Source of the DNA: Nitratireductor luteus
GTDB lineage: Bacteria; Pseudomonadota; Alphaproteobacteria; Rhizobiales; Rhizobiaceae
Direction of reading: 5' to 3'
Length of the DNA stretch: 64,000 nucleotides
Assembly: GCF_026162365.1 (NCBI RefSeq)
Contig: NZ_JAOANW010000001.1
Location: 372,001 to 436,000 of the forward strand
Shown: positions 1-7,390 of the stretch, piece by piece
Layout: each line of letters opens with the position of its first letter
Numbering within the stretch: the stretch's first letter is position 1
The notes under the pieces: model-generated
What the model was told of the DNA's origin: nothing
Seen by the model: only the letters and a program-made list of their open reading frames with translations
The model's database searches: none
Translations under genes and position numbers: made by a program

Positions 1-105
1 CAGTGTTCCCGTCAGGGCGATCAGGCCCTGCGCAAACAGGCGGGACATGCCCTTTTCGGGCAGCGCGAGAGAAACGAGCGGTCTTGAAGCGATAGCTTGG
101 GACAT
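1..105 (-). CDS. Probable biotin transporter BioY, N-terminus only (runs off the left edge)
   Basis: A leftward reading frame starts at an ATG at 105 with a strong GGAGG Shine-Dalgarno at 110-114 and continues open to the window edge (35 codons). The visible chain has a short polar leader followed by a hydrophobic stretch (LFAQGLIALTGTL). This matches what I remember of the start of rhizobial BioY proteins, the membrane S-component of biotin ECF transporters, which have a similar leader before the first membrane helix. Only the N-terminus is visible, so the family call is an inference; that a real gene starts here is better supported by the ribosome binding site. It is divergent from the hydrolase at 214. 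Confidence 0.45.
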   Translation of the reverse strand, partial: MSQAIASRPLVSLALPEKGMSRLFAQGLIALTGTL

Positions 106-213
106 GGGGCCTCCATGGGATTTGTCTTGCGGGCGCATTGCCGCGTTTCTCTATATTCGCTTCCATGGTAAGCGGCAACATGCCGCGCGGCCTTGCCCAG
201 AGAGAGTCTTGCA

Positions 214-1113
214 ATGGAATTCGATACCACGTTCGACCCTCGCTACGGCCAGCCGGTCGAGGTCGCCCCCGGCGTCCAGCGCGTCACCGTCAACAATCCG
301 AGCCCGTTCACCTTTCACGGCACGAACAGCTATATTGTCGGCGTGTCCGCGCTGGCGGTCGTCGACCCCGGTCCCGAGGACGAGGCCCATCTGCGGGCCC
401 TGCTCGGCGCCATCGGCAACCGTCCCGTGAGCCACATCTTCGTCAGCCACACCCACCGCGACCACTCCCCACTGGCGGCCCGGCTGGCTGCGCTCACCGG
501 CGCGACCGTCTGCGCCGAGGGACCGCACCGCGCGGCAAGGCCGCTGCGAACAGGCGAATTGAACCCGCTCGACGCCAGCGCCGATACGGAATTCAAACCC
601 GACCTATTTCTGGCAGACGAGCAGGTCGTCGAAGGCGATGACTGGTCGATCCGCACTATCCACACGCCCGGCCACACCGCCAACCACTGCGCCTTTGCGC
701 TGGAAGGCACCGGCATCGTCTTCTCCGCGGACCATGTGATGGCGTGGTCGACGACCATCGTCGCCCCGCCGGACGGCGCCATGTCGGACTTCATGGCCTC
801 GCTCGACCGCATGCTGGAGCGTGACGACCGACTGTTTCTGCCCGGCCATGGCGGCATCGTGGCAAAGCCGAAATCGTTTCTTCGAGGGCTGAAGACGCAC
901 CGCAAGATGCGCGAGCGCGCCATTCTGGAGCGCCTGTCGTCCGGCGACCGAACGATCCGCGAGATCGTCCGCGCCATTTACCGCGACACGGACCCCCGGC
1001 TGCACGGCGCCGCCGGCCTGTCCGTTCTGGCGCATCTCGAGGATCTCGTTTCCCGCAGCCGCGCCCGGGTCGAAGGCGAACCTTCCATCGACGGGATCTA
1101 CCATCCCGCCTAG
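214..1113 (+). CDS. MBL-fold metallo-hydrolase
   Basis: A metallo-beta-lactamase-fold hydrolase of about 299 residues. The metal-binding motif SHTHRDH (HxHxDH) is near residue 85, with further ligands in HTPGHT and LPGHGG, in the order expected for the family. The C-terminal ~80 residues (KMRERAIL, then DPRLHGAAGLSVLAHLEDL) resemble the small helical BLACT/LACTB2-type domain that follows the MBL fold in many such enzymes. An upstream TTG at 193 would add seven residues, but the ATG at 214 gives the usual N-terminus. The substrate cannot be read from sequence; LACTB2-like members include nucleases and thioesterases. Confidence 0.9.
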   Translation: MEFDTTFDPRYGQPVEVAPGVQRVTVNNPSPFTFHGTNSYIVGVSALAVVDPGPEDEAHLRALLGAIGNRPVSHIFVSHTHRDHSPLAARLAALTGATVCAEGPHRAARPLRTGELNPLDASADTEFKPDLFLADEQVVEGDDWSIRTIHTPGHTANHCAFALEGTGIVFSADHVMAWSTTIVAPPDGAMSDFMASLDRMLERDDRLFLPGHGGIVAKPKSFLRGLKTHRKMRERAILERLSSGDRTIREIVRAIYRDTDPRLHGAAGLSVLAHLEDLVSRSRARVEGEPSIDGIYHPA

Positions 1114-1117
1114 CATC

Positions 1118-1891
1118 TCAAAGCGTGTCGAGCGCTTCCATGCGGGCATCGAGGTCGTTGAAGAAGCGCTCTATGCGCTTGGCGTTGTCGCCGAGATCAT
1201 GCCGGCCGTAGCGCGAGGCGGAGCGCATATCGACATAAGTTGCGTTGGCGCGGTCTTCCACACGGATCGCCACATCCGAGGCAAATCCGAGAAGATAGGA
1301 GCGGGCCACGGCCTCGATTGACAGCGCATTGCCCTCCACCTCCGCATCACTCACGACCACCCAGCCCCGGTCGGCCAGCAGACCCGCTATCGCCGCTGCA
1401 ACGCTTTCAGGCGCATATTCATAACGGCGTCCCGTCAACTCGGGATACGCCTCCGCCTGCATTGCCTTGGCTTGGTCGGTGAGCGGCTCCAGCGCGTTCA
1501 TCGGCGGGGACCGCAAATCCGGTGCCCGGTGCAGGGCGGGCGGGTCCTCCAGATCGGTGGAGATGTCGACCAGTTGCGGGTGCGTGGCGAGCCGATAGGC
1601 GGACCATCCGTAAGGCGCTAGTGCCAGCAGCGCCACGATGAAGCCGGCCACTGCCGCGCCCAGCCCCGCAAGCCCGTGCTCCCACATCTGCACCAGAGCC
1701 AGCAGACCGAGCAGCAGCCCCGTCAGGGCCAACGCGCCGACGATGCCGAGCAGCCAGAGAAACGGGACGGTTTCCAACAGCAAAAAGCGGTGGGCCAGCG
1801 CCGATACGATGAAAAGCACGAGCGCGAACATCGACACCGAGCGCGACCAGTCGGCCGTTCTTGCACGGCGCACTTCCATGATTCCAGCCAT
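1118..1891 (-). CDS. DUF1499 domain membrane protein
   Basis: A 257-residue protein. The first ~110 residues hold about three hydrophobic helices (FALVLFIVSALAHRFLLL, LWLLGIVGALALTGLLLGL, AGLGAAVAGFIVALLAL). The C-terminal ~140 residues form a soluble DUF1499 domain ending in a pattern typical of the family (VDMRSASRYGRHDLGDNAKRI). DUF1499 proteins are common in alphaproteobacteria and have no settled function. It converges with the MBL hydrolase, with a 4-bp gap. A second ATG four codons in is an equally possible start. Confidence 0.88.
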   Translation of the reverse strand: MAGIMEVRRARTADWSRSVSMFALVLFIVSALAHRFLLLETVPFLWLLGIVGALALTGLLLGLLALVQMWEHGLAGLGAAVAGFIVALLALAPYGWSAYRLATHPQLVDISTDLEDPPALHRAPDLRSPPMNALEPLTDQAKAMQAEAYPELTGRRYEYAPESVAAAIAGLLADRGWVVVSDAEVEGNALSIEAVARSYLLGFASDVAIRVEDRANATYVDMRSASRYGRHDLGDNAKRIERFFNDLDARMEALDTL

Positions 1892-2174
1892 CCATGTCCT
1901 GCAATCTGCACACCCCCGTGCCTTCTACCCGGTCACCTGCGCCCGGTCAAAGCAGCAGTGGACATTCGTCCACGTTCAAGGAGCGTCGTGCGTCCCTCCG
2001 GACGCATAACGGGCACTCTATCACTTTGTCATTCCGCATGAATGCTATTGTGTTGGGAAGAACTGAAATGCCCGGTAGCGCAATTGTGCCCGAATCTTTC
2101 AGTAACCCATTCATTAGTCGGAACTTATTGCGAAGCTGATCGTTGCCTTCGGCTGGGATGGGGACCGGAGGCGT

Positions 2175-2549
2175 ATGAGTGGCATGGAAACGATAGCTGC
2201 AAAAATGAACCAATCGCCCGCTCTTCCGCTGGAAATCGTCGAGCTCGAGCTTGCGCTGCGGCACGAGAACCTCCTTGAAAAAGGTCTGGAAGGGGCGGTG
2301 CGTCAGGCGCTCGAGCGCATTGACGGCAAGCTCCTCTTCCACATGCGGATGGACGGCGTAGCCGATTGCGACTGGGTCGCAGCCGTCGAGCTCTATTCGG
2401 ACGAAGGCCGCAGGCTGGCCATCGTTGCCCAATCCCCCGGCGGCGGCCCTCTGTGGGTCGAGGATGCTGAGACGAGCGAGTTGCCCGTCGCCAAGATCGC
2501 ACGGGCTTATGCAGATCTCATGCAGCAACTCGATCCCGCCGGCCGTTAA
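2175..2549 (+). CDS. Hypothetical protein, 124 aa
   Basis: I do not recognise this protein. It is predicted to be soluble and acidic, with an N-terminal charged helix (IVELELALRHENLLEKGL), a central segment that looks like a small beta-rich domain (LLFHMRMDGVADCDWVAAVELY), and a helical C-terminus. GGAGG lies just upstream of the ATG at 2175, supporting translation; a second ATG three codons later is possible. The overlapping leftward frame has an unnatural composition and was discarded. The 283-bp gap to its left holds two perfect small hairpins (1958-1973 and 1989-2006) and no other gene that I can see. Confidence 0.6.
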   Translation: MSGMETIAAKMNQSPALPLEIVELELALRHENLLEKGLEGAVRQALERIDGKLLFHMRMDGVADCDWVAAVELYSDEGRRLAIVAQSPGGGPLWVEDAETSELPVAKIARAYADLMQQLDPAGR

Positions 2550-2594
2550 AGCAGTTCCAAGAAAAATGGGAATCGAGTTTCCGTCAGGAACGCA
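2550..2594. repeat. Short palindromic intergenic repeat (GGAAAA-type)
   Basis: Immediately after the preceding stop codon is an imperfect hairpin with arms GCAGTTCC and GGAACGC around a GAAAAATGGGAATCGAGTTTCC core. Related sequences occur at 27887 and 49446, with a partial one at 51568. The family looks like the short dispersed palindromes common between rhizobial genes; here it may end transcription or stabilise the mRNA. Confidence 0.5.
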
Positions 2595-2647
2595 TCGGGT
2601 GCATGCTGCGTTCTACAAGTGTCGTTGAAACCATGAGACACAACACC

Positions 2648-3037
2648 ATGATCGAACGAACAGCCAGCCCCGCTCCCGGCTTCACTCGCAATCCCGGGAA
2701 GAAAATTGTGGTCGAACCCTTCAAGGGTTCGGTAACCGTCAAGGTCGCCGACGTGGTCATTGCCGCAACGACAAAAGCCAAACTGCTGAAGGAGGACGGC
2801 TATCCGCCGGTCCTCTACATCCCCTTCGAAGATATCGGCTTCACCAATCTCGAGCGAACCGACACGAAGACGCACTGCCCCTACAAGGGCGATGCGAGCT
2901 ATTGGCGGCTGTCCGCACCCGGAGAACCGGGCCAGGATCTCATGTGGGCCTACGAGGCACCCTACGACGAAATGGCCGAGATCAAGGATCACGGCGCCTT
3001 CTACGAAGGCCAGGTGACGATCGAGAAATCGTCCTAG
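2648..3037 (+). CDS. DUF427 domain-containing protein
   Basis: A protein of about 129 residues matching the DUF427 family: an N-terminal GKKIVVEPFKGSVTVKV strand region, then PPVLYIPFEDI, HCPYKGDASYW and WAYEAPYDEMAEIKDH, which are the recognisable family blocks. These small beta-rich proteins have no firm biochemical role. Upstream in-frame ATGs at 2603 and 2633 exist; I chose 2648 because homologous proteins begin shortly before the GFTRNPGK block, but no start has a strong ribosome binding site. Confidence 0.85.
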   Translation: MIERTASPAPGFTRNPGKKIVVEPFKGSVTVKVADVVIAATTKAKLLKEDGYPPVLYIPFEDIGFTNLERTDTKTHCPYKGDASYWRLSAPGEPGQDLMWAYEAPYDEMAEIKDHGAFYEGQVTIEKSS

Positions 3038-3043
3038 CTTCTT

Positions 3044-5707
3044 CTACACCGTCTTGCAGGCCGCCTGGGCAGCCGCCAGGCGGGCGATCGGCACGCGGAA
3101 GGGCGAGCAGGACACATAGTCGAGCCCCACTTCCTCGCAGAAGTGGATGGAGTGCGGGTCGCCTCCATGCTCGCCGCAAATGCCCAGCTTGATGCCGTTC
3201 CGTGCGGCCCTCCCCTTCTCCACGGCCAGGCGGATGAGCGTGCCCACGCCATCGACGTCGATCGAGACGAAGGGATCTTTCTCGATGATGCCCTTCTTCC
3301 GATAGGTTTCAAGGAAGCTGGGCGCGTCGTCACGCGAGATCCCAAACGTCGTCTGGGTCAGATCGTTGGTGCCGAAGGAGAAGAATTCGGCCGAACCGGC
3401 AATCTCGCCGGCATGCAGCGCCGCGCGCGGCAACTCGATCATGGTGCCGACCATATAGTCGATCTGCGTGCCGTCGACTGACAGAACCTCCTTGGCAACC
3501 GCGTCGATGCGCGCCTTCACGAAGATCAGCTCGGCGGCCATGCCGACCAGCGGGACCATGATTTCCGGCACAACCGGCGCGCCGGTCCTCCGCGCGGCTT
3601 CCGCTGCCGCCTCGAAGATGGCCCGCGCCTGCATTTCGGCGATCTCGGGATAGGAGATCGCCAGCCTGCAGCCGCGATGGCCGAGCATCGGGTTGACCTC
3701 GTGGAGCTCTTCCGTGCGCTCGCGCAACCGGTTTGCATCCACCCCCATGGCGGCGGCCACCTCGGCGATTTCCTCTTCCGTCTTGGGCAGGAACTCGTGC
3801 AGTGGCGGATCGAGCAGACGGATGGTGACGGGCATGCCGGACATGATCTCGAAAAGCTCGATGAAGTCGGCGCGCTGCATGGGCAAAAGCTTGGCGAGCG
3901 CCGCCTGGCGCTGCTCGACCGTGTCGGCCAAGACCATTTCGCGCATGGCCAGAATGCGATCGTCATCGAAGAACATGTGCTCGGTCCGGCACAGGCCTAT
4001 CCCTTCGGCGCCGAAGGACCGTGCCGTGCGCGCGTCGGCCGGCGTTTCAGCATTGGCCCGCACCTTCATCCGGCGCGCGGCGTCGGCCCACTCCATCAGC
4101 GTCGAGAAGGCCCCGGAAAGCGCCGGCTGAAGCATCGGGACGGCGCCGGCCAGAACCTGGCCCGTCGAGCCGTCGATGGTGACGACGTCACCCTTCGAGA
4201 AGGTGCGCCCCATGCTGGTCATCGTGCCGGCGCGGTAGTCCACCCGGAGCGTGCCGGCGCCGGAGACGCAGGGCTTGCCCATGCCGCGCGCGACGACCGC
4301 GGCGTGGCTGGTCATCCCGCCGCGCGTGGTCAATATGCCTTCGGCCGCGTGCATGCCATGGATGTCCTCCGGGCTCGTCTCCACGCGGACGAGAATGACG
4401 CTCGCGCCATGCGCCTTCATCTCCTCGGCCTCTTCGGACGAGAACACGATCTCGCCGGTGGCTGCCCCCGGCGAGGCCGGCAATCCCATGCCGATGACAT
4501 CGCGCTTGGCGCCCGGATCGATGGTCGGATGCAGCAGCTGGTCGAGCGAGGACGGCTCGATGCGGCAGACAGCCTCCTCGCGCGTGATCAGCCCTTCATC
4601 AGCCATGTCGACGGCGATCCGCAGCGCCGCCTTCGTGGTGCGCTTGCCCGAGCGGGTCTGCAGCATCCACAATTTGCCGCGCTCGATGGTGAATTCCAGA
4701 TCCTGCATGTCGCGGTAGTGAGCCTCGAGCTTGTCCGCGATCTCGACGAAGGAAGCGAAGGCTTCCGGCAGCACCTTTTCCAGGGACGGCTTGTCGGAGC
4801 CCGCCTCCAGCCTTGCGGCCTCGGTGAGGCTCTGGGGCGTGCGGATGCCGGCAACCACATCCTCCCCCTGGGCGTTGACGAGGAACTCGCCATAAAGGCG
4901 CTTCTCGCCGGTCGAAGGATTGCGCGTGAAGGCAACGCCGGTGGCCGAATCCTCGCCCATATTGCCGAATACCATGGCCTGCACATTGACCGCGGTGCCC
5001 CAGCTTTCGGGAATGTCGTGCAGCCGGCGGTAGGTAACGGCGCGCGCGTTCATCCAGCTCGAGAAGACCGCGCCTATGGCGCCCCAGAGCTGAGCATGCG
5101 GATCCTGCGGAAAGGGCTCGCCGAGCTCCTCCTGGATGCGCGCCTTGTAGAGTCCGACGATCTCGCGCCACTCGTCGCCCGAAAATTCGGTATCGACATC
5201 GTAGCCCCGGCGCGCCTTTTCCTCGGAAAGGATTTCCTCGAAGACGTCGTGATCGAGGCCCATGACCACGTCGCTATACATCTGTATGAAGCGGCGGTAG
5301 CTGTCATAGGCAAAGCGCGCGTCACCGGACTCGGCCGCAAGCGCCTCCACCGTCTCGTCGTTGAGGCCCAGATTGAGCACCGTGTCCATCATGCCGGGCA
5401 TCGAAGCCCGCGAACCGGAGCGGACCGAGACGAGCAGCGGGCGTTGAGGGTCGCCGAACCTGCGCCCGGCGATGCGCCCCACTTCCTCAAGCGCCGCATC
5501 GACCTGGTCCTGGAGTTCCGGGGCATAGGTCTGGCCGTTGGCGTAGTAATGGGCGCAGACCTCGGTGGAGATGGTAAAGCCCGGCGGCACGGGCAGCCCC
5601 AGGCTGCACATCTCGGCAAGGTTCGCCCCCTTGCCGCCAAGAAGGTCGCGATCCGATGCGCGCCCTTCCGCCTTGCCGTCGCCAAAGCCATAGACCCACT
5701 TGGCCAT
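3044..5707 (-). CDS. ppdK: Pyruvate, phosphate dikinase
   Basis: An 887-residue enzyme of the full family length, interconverting pyruvate + ATP + Pi and PEP + AMP + PPi in the cytoplasm. The N-terminal nucleotide-binding domain starts with KWVYGFGDG and LLGGKGANLAEM. The swivelling phosphohistidine domain carries GGMTSHAAVVARGMGKPCVSG-like residues, with the catalytic His in TSHAA. The C-terminal PEP/pyruvate barrel ends with GICGEHGGDP and DYVSCSPFRVP, including the catalytic Cys region. The start has a GGGGGA ribosome binding site. In rhizobia it supports gluconeogenic flux from C4 acids. The long rightward frame opposite it is a composition artefact. Confidence 0.98.
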   Translation of the reverse strand: MAKWVYGFGDGKAEGRASDRDLLGGKGANLAEMCSLGLPVPPGFTISTEVCAHYYANGQTYAPELQDQVDAALEEVGRIAGRRFGDPQRPLLVSVRSGSRASMPGMMDTVLNLGLNDETVEALAAESGDARFAYDSYRRFIQMYSDVVMGLDHDVFEEILSEEKARRGYDVDTEFSGDEWREIVGLYKARIQEELGEPFPQDPHAQLWGAIGAVFSSWMNARAVTYRRLHDIPESWGTAVNVQAMVFGNMGEDSATGVAFTRNPSTGEKRLYGEFLVNAQGEDVVAGIRTPQSLTEAARLEAGSDKPSLEKVLPEAFASFVEIADKLEAHYRDMQDLEFTIERGKLWMLQTRSGKRTTKAALRIAVDMADEGLITREEAVCRIEPSSLDQLLHPTIDPGAKRDVIGMGLPASPGAATGEIVFSSEEAEEMKAHGASVILVRVETSPEDIHGMHAAEGILTTRGGMTSHAAVVARGMGKPCVSGAGTLRVDYRAGTMTSMGRTFSKGDVVTIDGSTGQVLAGAVPMLQPALSGAFSTLMEWADAARRMKVRANAETPADARTARSFGAEGIGLCRTEHMFFDDDRILAMREMVLADTVEQRQAALAKLLPMQRADFIELFEIMSGMPVTIRLLDPPLHEFLPKTEEEIAEVAAAMGVDANRLRERTEELHEVNPMLGHRGCRLAISYPEIAEMQARAIFEAAAEAARRTGAPVVPEIMVPLVGMAAELIFVKARIDAVAKEVLSVDGTQIDYMVGTMIELPRAALHAGEIAGSAEFFSFGTNDLTQTTFGISRDDAPSFLETYRKKGIIEKDPFVSIDVDGVGTLIRLAVEKGRAARNGIKLGICGEHGGDPHSIHFCEEVGLDYVSCSPFRVPIARLAAAQAACKTV

Positions 5708-5929
5708 GCCGCTATCCCCCTTGGAGCCGTTGTCGCAGCCGGCGGGGAACCGCCGGTAACGGCAGCGTTAAGGGGCGAGAGGCTGTGAGGCAAGCCCGCC
5801 ATGCGTCGCATCCGCATCTATATCGATTGAAGGATGCTCATGGTGCCTGGGATCGGCACACTGCGATTCCAATCTTGCGGAAAACGCGGAAACTGTATAG
5901 AACATTTCAAGAACATTAAGGAGGACAAG

Positions 5930-6277
5930 ATGCGCGAGACAGGCAAGGTCGATTACATTGAAATGCCGGCCGGCGGCGGTACGCTGGACAGTGTGAAGGC
6001 TTTTTACGCCGCGGCTTTTTCGTGGAGCTTCACCGACTACGGCCCCGGATATTCAGCCTTTTCCGAAGGGCTCGACGGCGGTTTCGACGGCGACCCGGCC
6101 GAAGGCGCCGTAAAGCCGCTGCCGGTTCTTTATTCCCACGATCTCGAGGCCACCCTGGCCGCGGTAGAGGATGCCGGCGGCAGGATCGTCCGGCCGATCT
6201 TCTCCTTCCCCGGCGGGCGGCGGTTCCATTTTGCCGATCCGGCGGGGAACGAGCTGGCCGTCTGGAGCGAGGAATAG
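5930..6277 (+). CDS. VOC family (glyoxalase-like) protein
   Basis: A 115-residue single-domain vicinal-oxygen-chelate protein. Family features are VDYIEMPAGG at the start (first strand), SVKAFYAAAFSWSFTDYG, a central VLYSHDLEATLAAVEDAGG, and the C-terminal GGRRFHFADPAGNELAVWSE, which holds the usual metal-site Glu. The start at 5930 has a textbook AAGGAGGA eight bases upstream; the longer reading from 5834 has no support. Proteins of this type include glyoxalases, dioxygenases and antibiotic-binding proteins, and the substrate cannot be inferred. Confidence 0.9.
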   Translation: MRETGKVDYIEMPAGGGTLDSVKAFYAAAFSWSFTDYGPGYSAFSEGLDGGFDGDPAEGAVKPLPVLYSHDLEATLAAVEDAGGRIVRPIFSFPGGRRFHFADPAGNELAVWSEE

Positions 6278-6339
6278 GGTTATCGCCGGACGGGATGCCG
6301 CAAGTCGCCGGCCTCGGTGATTTGCTGCAACCCCTCAAC

Positions 6340-6508
6340 CTTCGTCATCCCAGGGCGGAGCCAAAGGCGGAGACCCTGGGATCCATGCCGTTCCTTCTGC
6401 GACCACGCCCAACGCTGCCGGCACTGGGCGCCCCATGCGGGCGGCGGCGCGGCCTTTGCGACTGGCACGGCATGGATCCTCGGGTCGAAAAGCCCAAGGA
6501 TGACGAAG
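6340..6508. repeat. Palindromic intergenic repeat with 11-bp terminal inverted repeats
   Basis: The element is bounded by CTTCGTCATCC (6340-6350) and its exact inverse GGATGACGAAG (6498-6508). Inside is a second exact inverted pair, GGATCCATGCCGT (6379-6391) and ACGGCATGGATCC (6467-6479), so the whole unit can fold into a long hairpin. The termini resemble those of the repeats at 45 kb and 61 kb. The rest of the 389-bp gap up to the protease gene shows no gene and is visibly AT-richer on its right side. Confidence 0.75.
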
Positions 6509-6666
6509 TGGAAAGGCTGTGCCGCAATCTGAGGCGCGGTGGCATCGTCAACTATATCGGTCCTCATGCGTACGCCAATTCAACTTGGAAAACGGACTAT
6601 GGCCACGTCGGTTGCAGAGCTGCAACTATCGCCCAGCGAACGTTTGGTCACCTTCCAAAATGCGCT

Positions 6667-7377
6667 TCACGTAAGCGTTCCCAAAATCTGATAAACAATC
6701 CCGGCGGAAATCAATCTGAGCCTGTCTGCGCCCCCAGTTATAATAACGCCCTCGTAAGACAATGGATCTGAATGATCTCGTACGGAGAACACGGGGCCGC
6801 CGCTCATTCCCTCGTATTCGCCTTCTAGTAATATTGAGCCGTTGCTAGCCGGCGGAACTACCAGGGTCGATATGCCTGCCCAGTCTGGAAAGATTTTTCC
6901 AACTACTTCGATTGGCTGCAGTTCCCGTAGAGGCATGTTTTCGTTCCAATCGGTGTCGTGCGCATTTTCATACCAGTCACGATTTTCTGCTTTCAAGGCG
7001 TACCCATATGCAACACCGATGCACCCAGCGTTGGGAGGCGTGAATTCTCGTCGGAGATTGACTGAAAACGGCGTGCAAACGTCCCAAAACGTATCTACTT
7101 CTGCTACGAGTACATCACCCCATTCCTTGATGACGCCCTCGTTTAAATTAATACACCTTATGTCACATAAAGCTTTCGCAGAGCCGTCAGAACAGGGAAG
7201 CGCCGGCCTACCGGGACTATTCTGCAGTTGGTGCTTGGTAAACACAGCAAAGAATTTGCTTTTTATCGATAGAAGATGACAAGTTCCGGCTGGCCAAGGT
7301 CCATACCCGCCATCCACTATTAGCGGCAAAATCGAGTCCTGCATTTCTTTGTAGCGCGCCCTCAATGCAGTTCTCAA
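6667..7377 (-). CDS. Chymotrypsin-like (S1-fold) serine protease domain protein
   Basis: A 236-residue protein with a plausible catalytic triad: His49 in AVFTKHQL, Asp88 in WGDVLVAEV, and Ser192 in EGMSGGPVF (the GxSGGP motif). The order and spacing fit a trypsin-like double barrel. There is no signal peptide or membrane segment, so it is probably cytoplasmic. The start is a TTG at 7377 behind a GGGGGG ribosome binding site; an ATG at 7344 is the alternative. It begins 13 bp after the smc stop on the same strand, yet its base composition is clearly AT-richer than its neighbours, suggesting recent acquisition. The substrate is unknown. Confidence 0.78.
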   Translation of the reverse strand: MRTALRARYKEMQDSILPLIVDGGYGPWPAGTCHLLSIKSKFFAVFTKHQLQNSPGRPALPCSDGSAKALCDIRCINLNEGVIKEWGDVLVAEVDTFWDVCTPFSVNLRREFTPPNAGCIGVAYGYALKAENRDWYENAHDTDWNENMPLRELQPIEVVGKIFPDWAGISTLVVPPASNGSILLEGEYEGMSGGPVFSVRDHSDPLSYEGVIITGGADRLRLISAGIVYQILGTLT

Positions 7378-7390
7378 AAACTTGCCCCCC

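Noticed and set aside
3677-5788. A 703-codon rightward frame opposite ppdK
   Set aside because: It mirrors the codon positions of ppdK, has a His/Arg/Ala/Gly-rich unnatural composition and shows no domain; this is a common artefact in GC-rich genomes.
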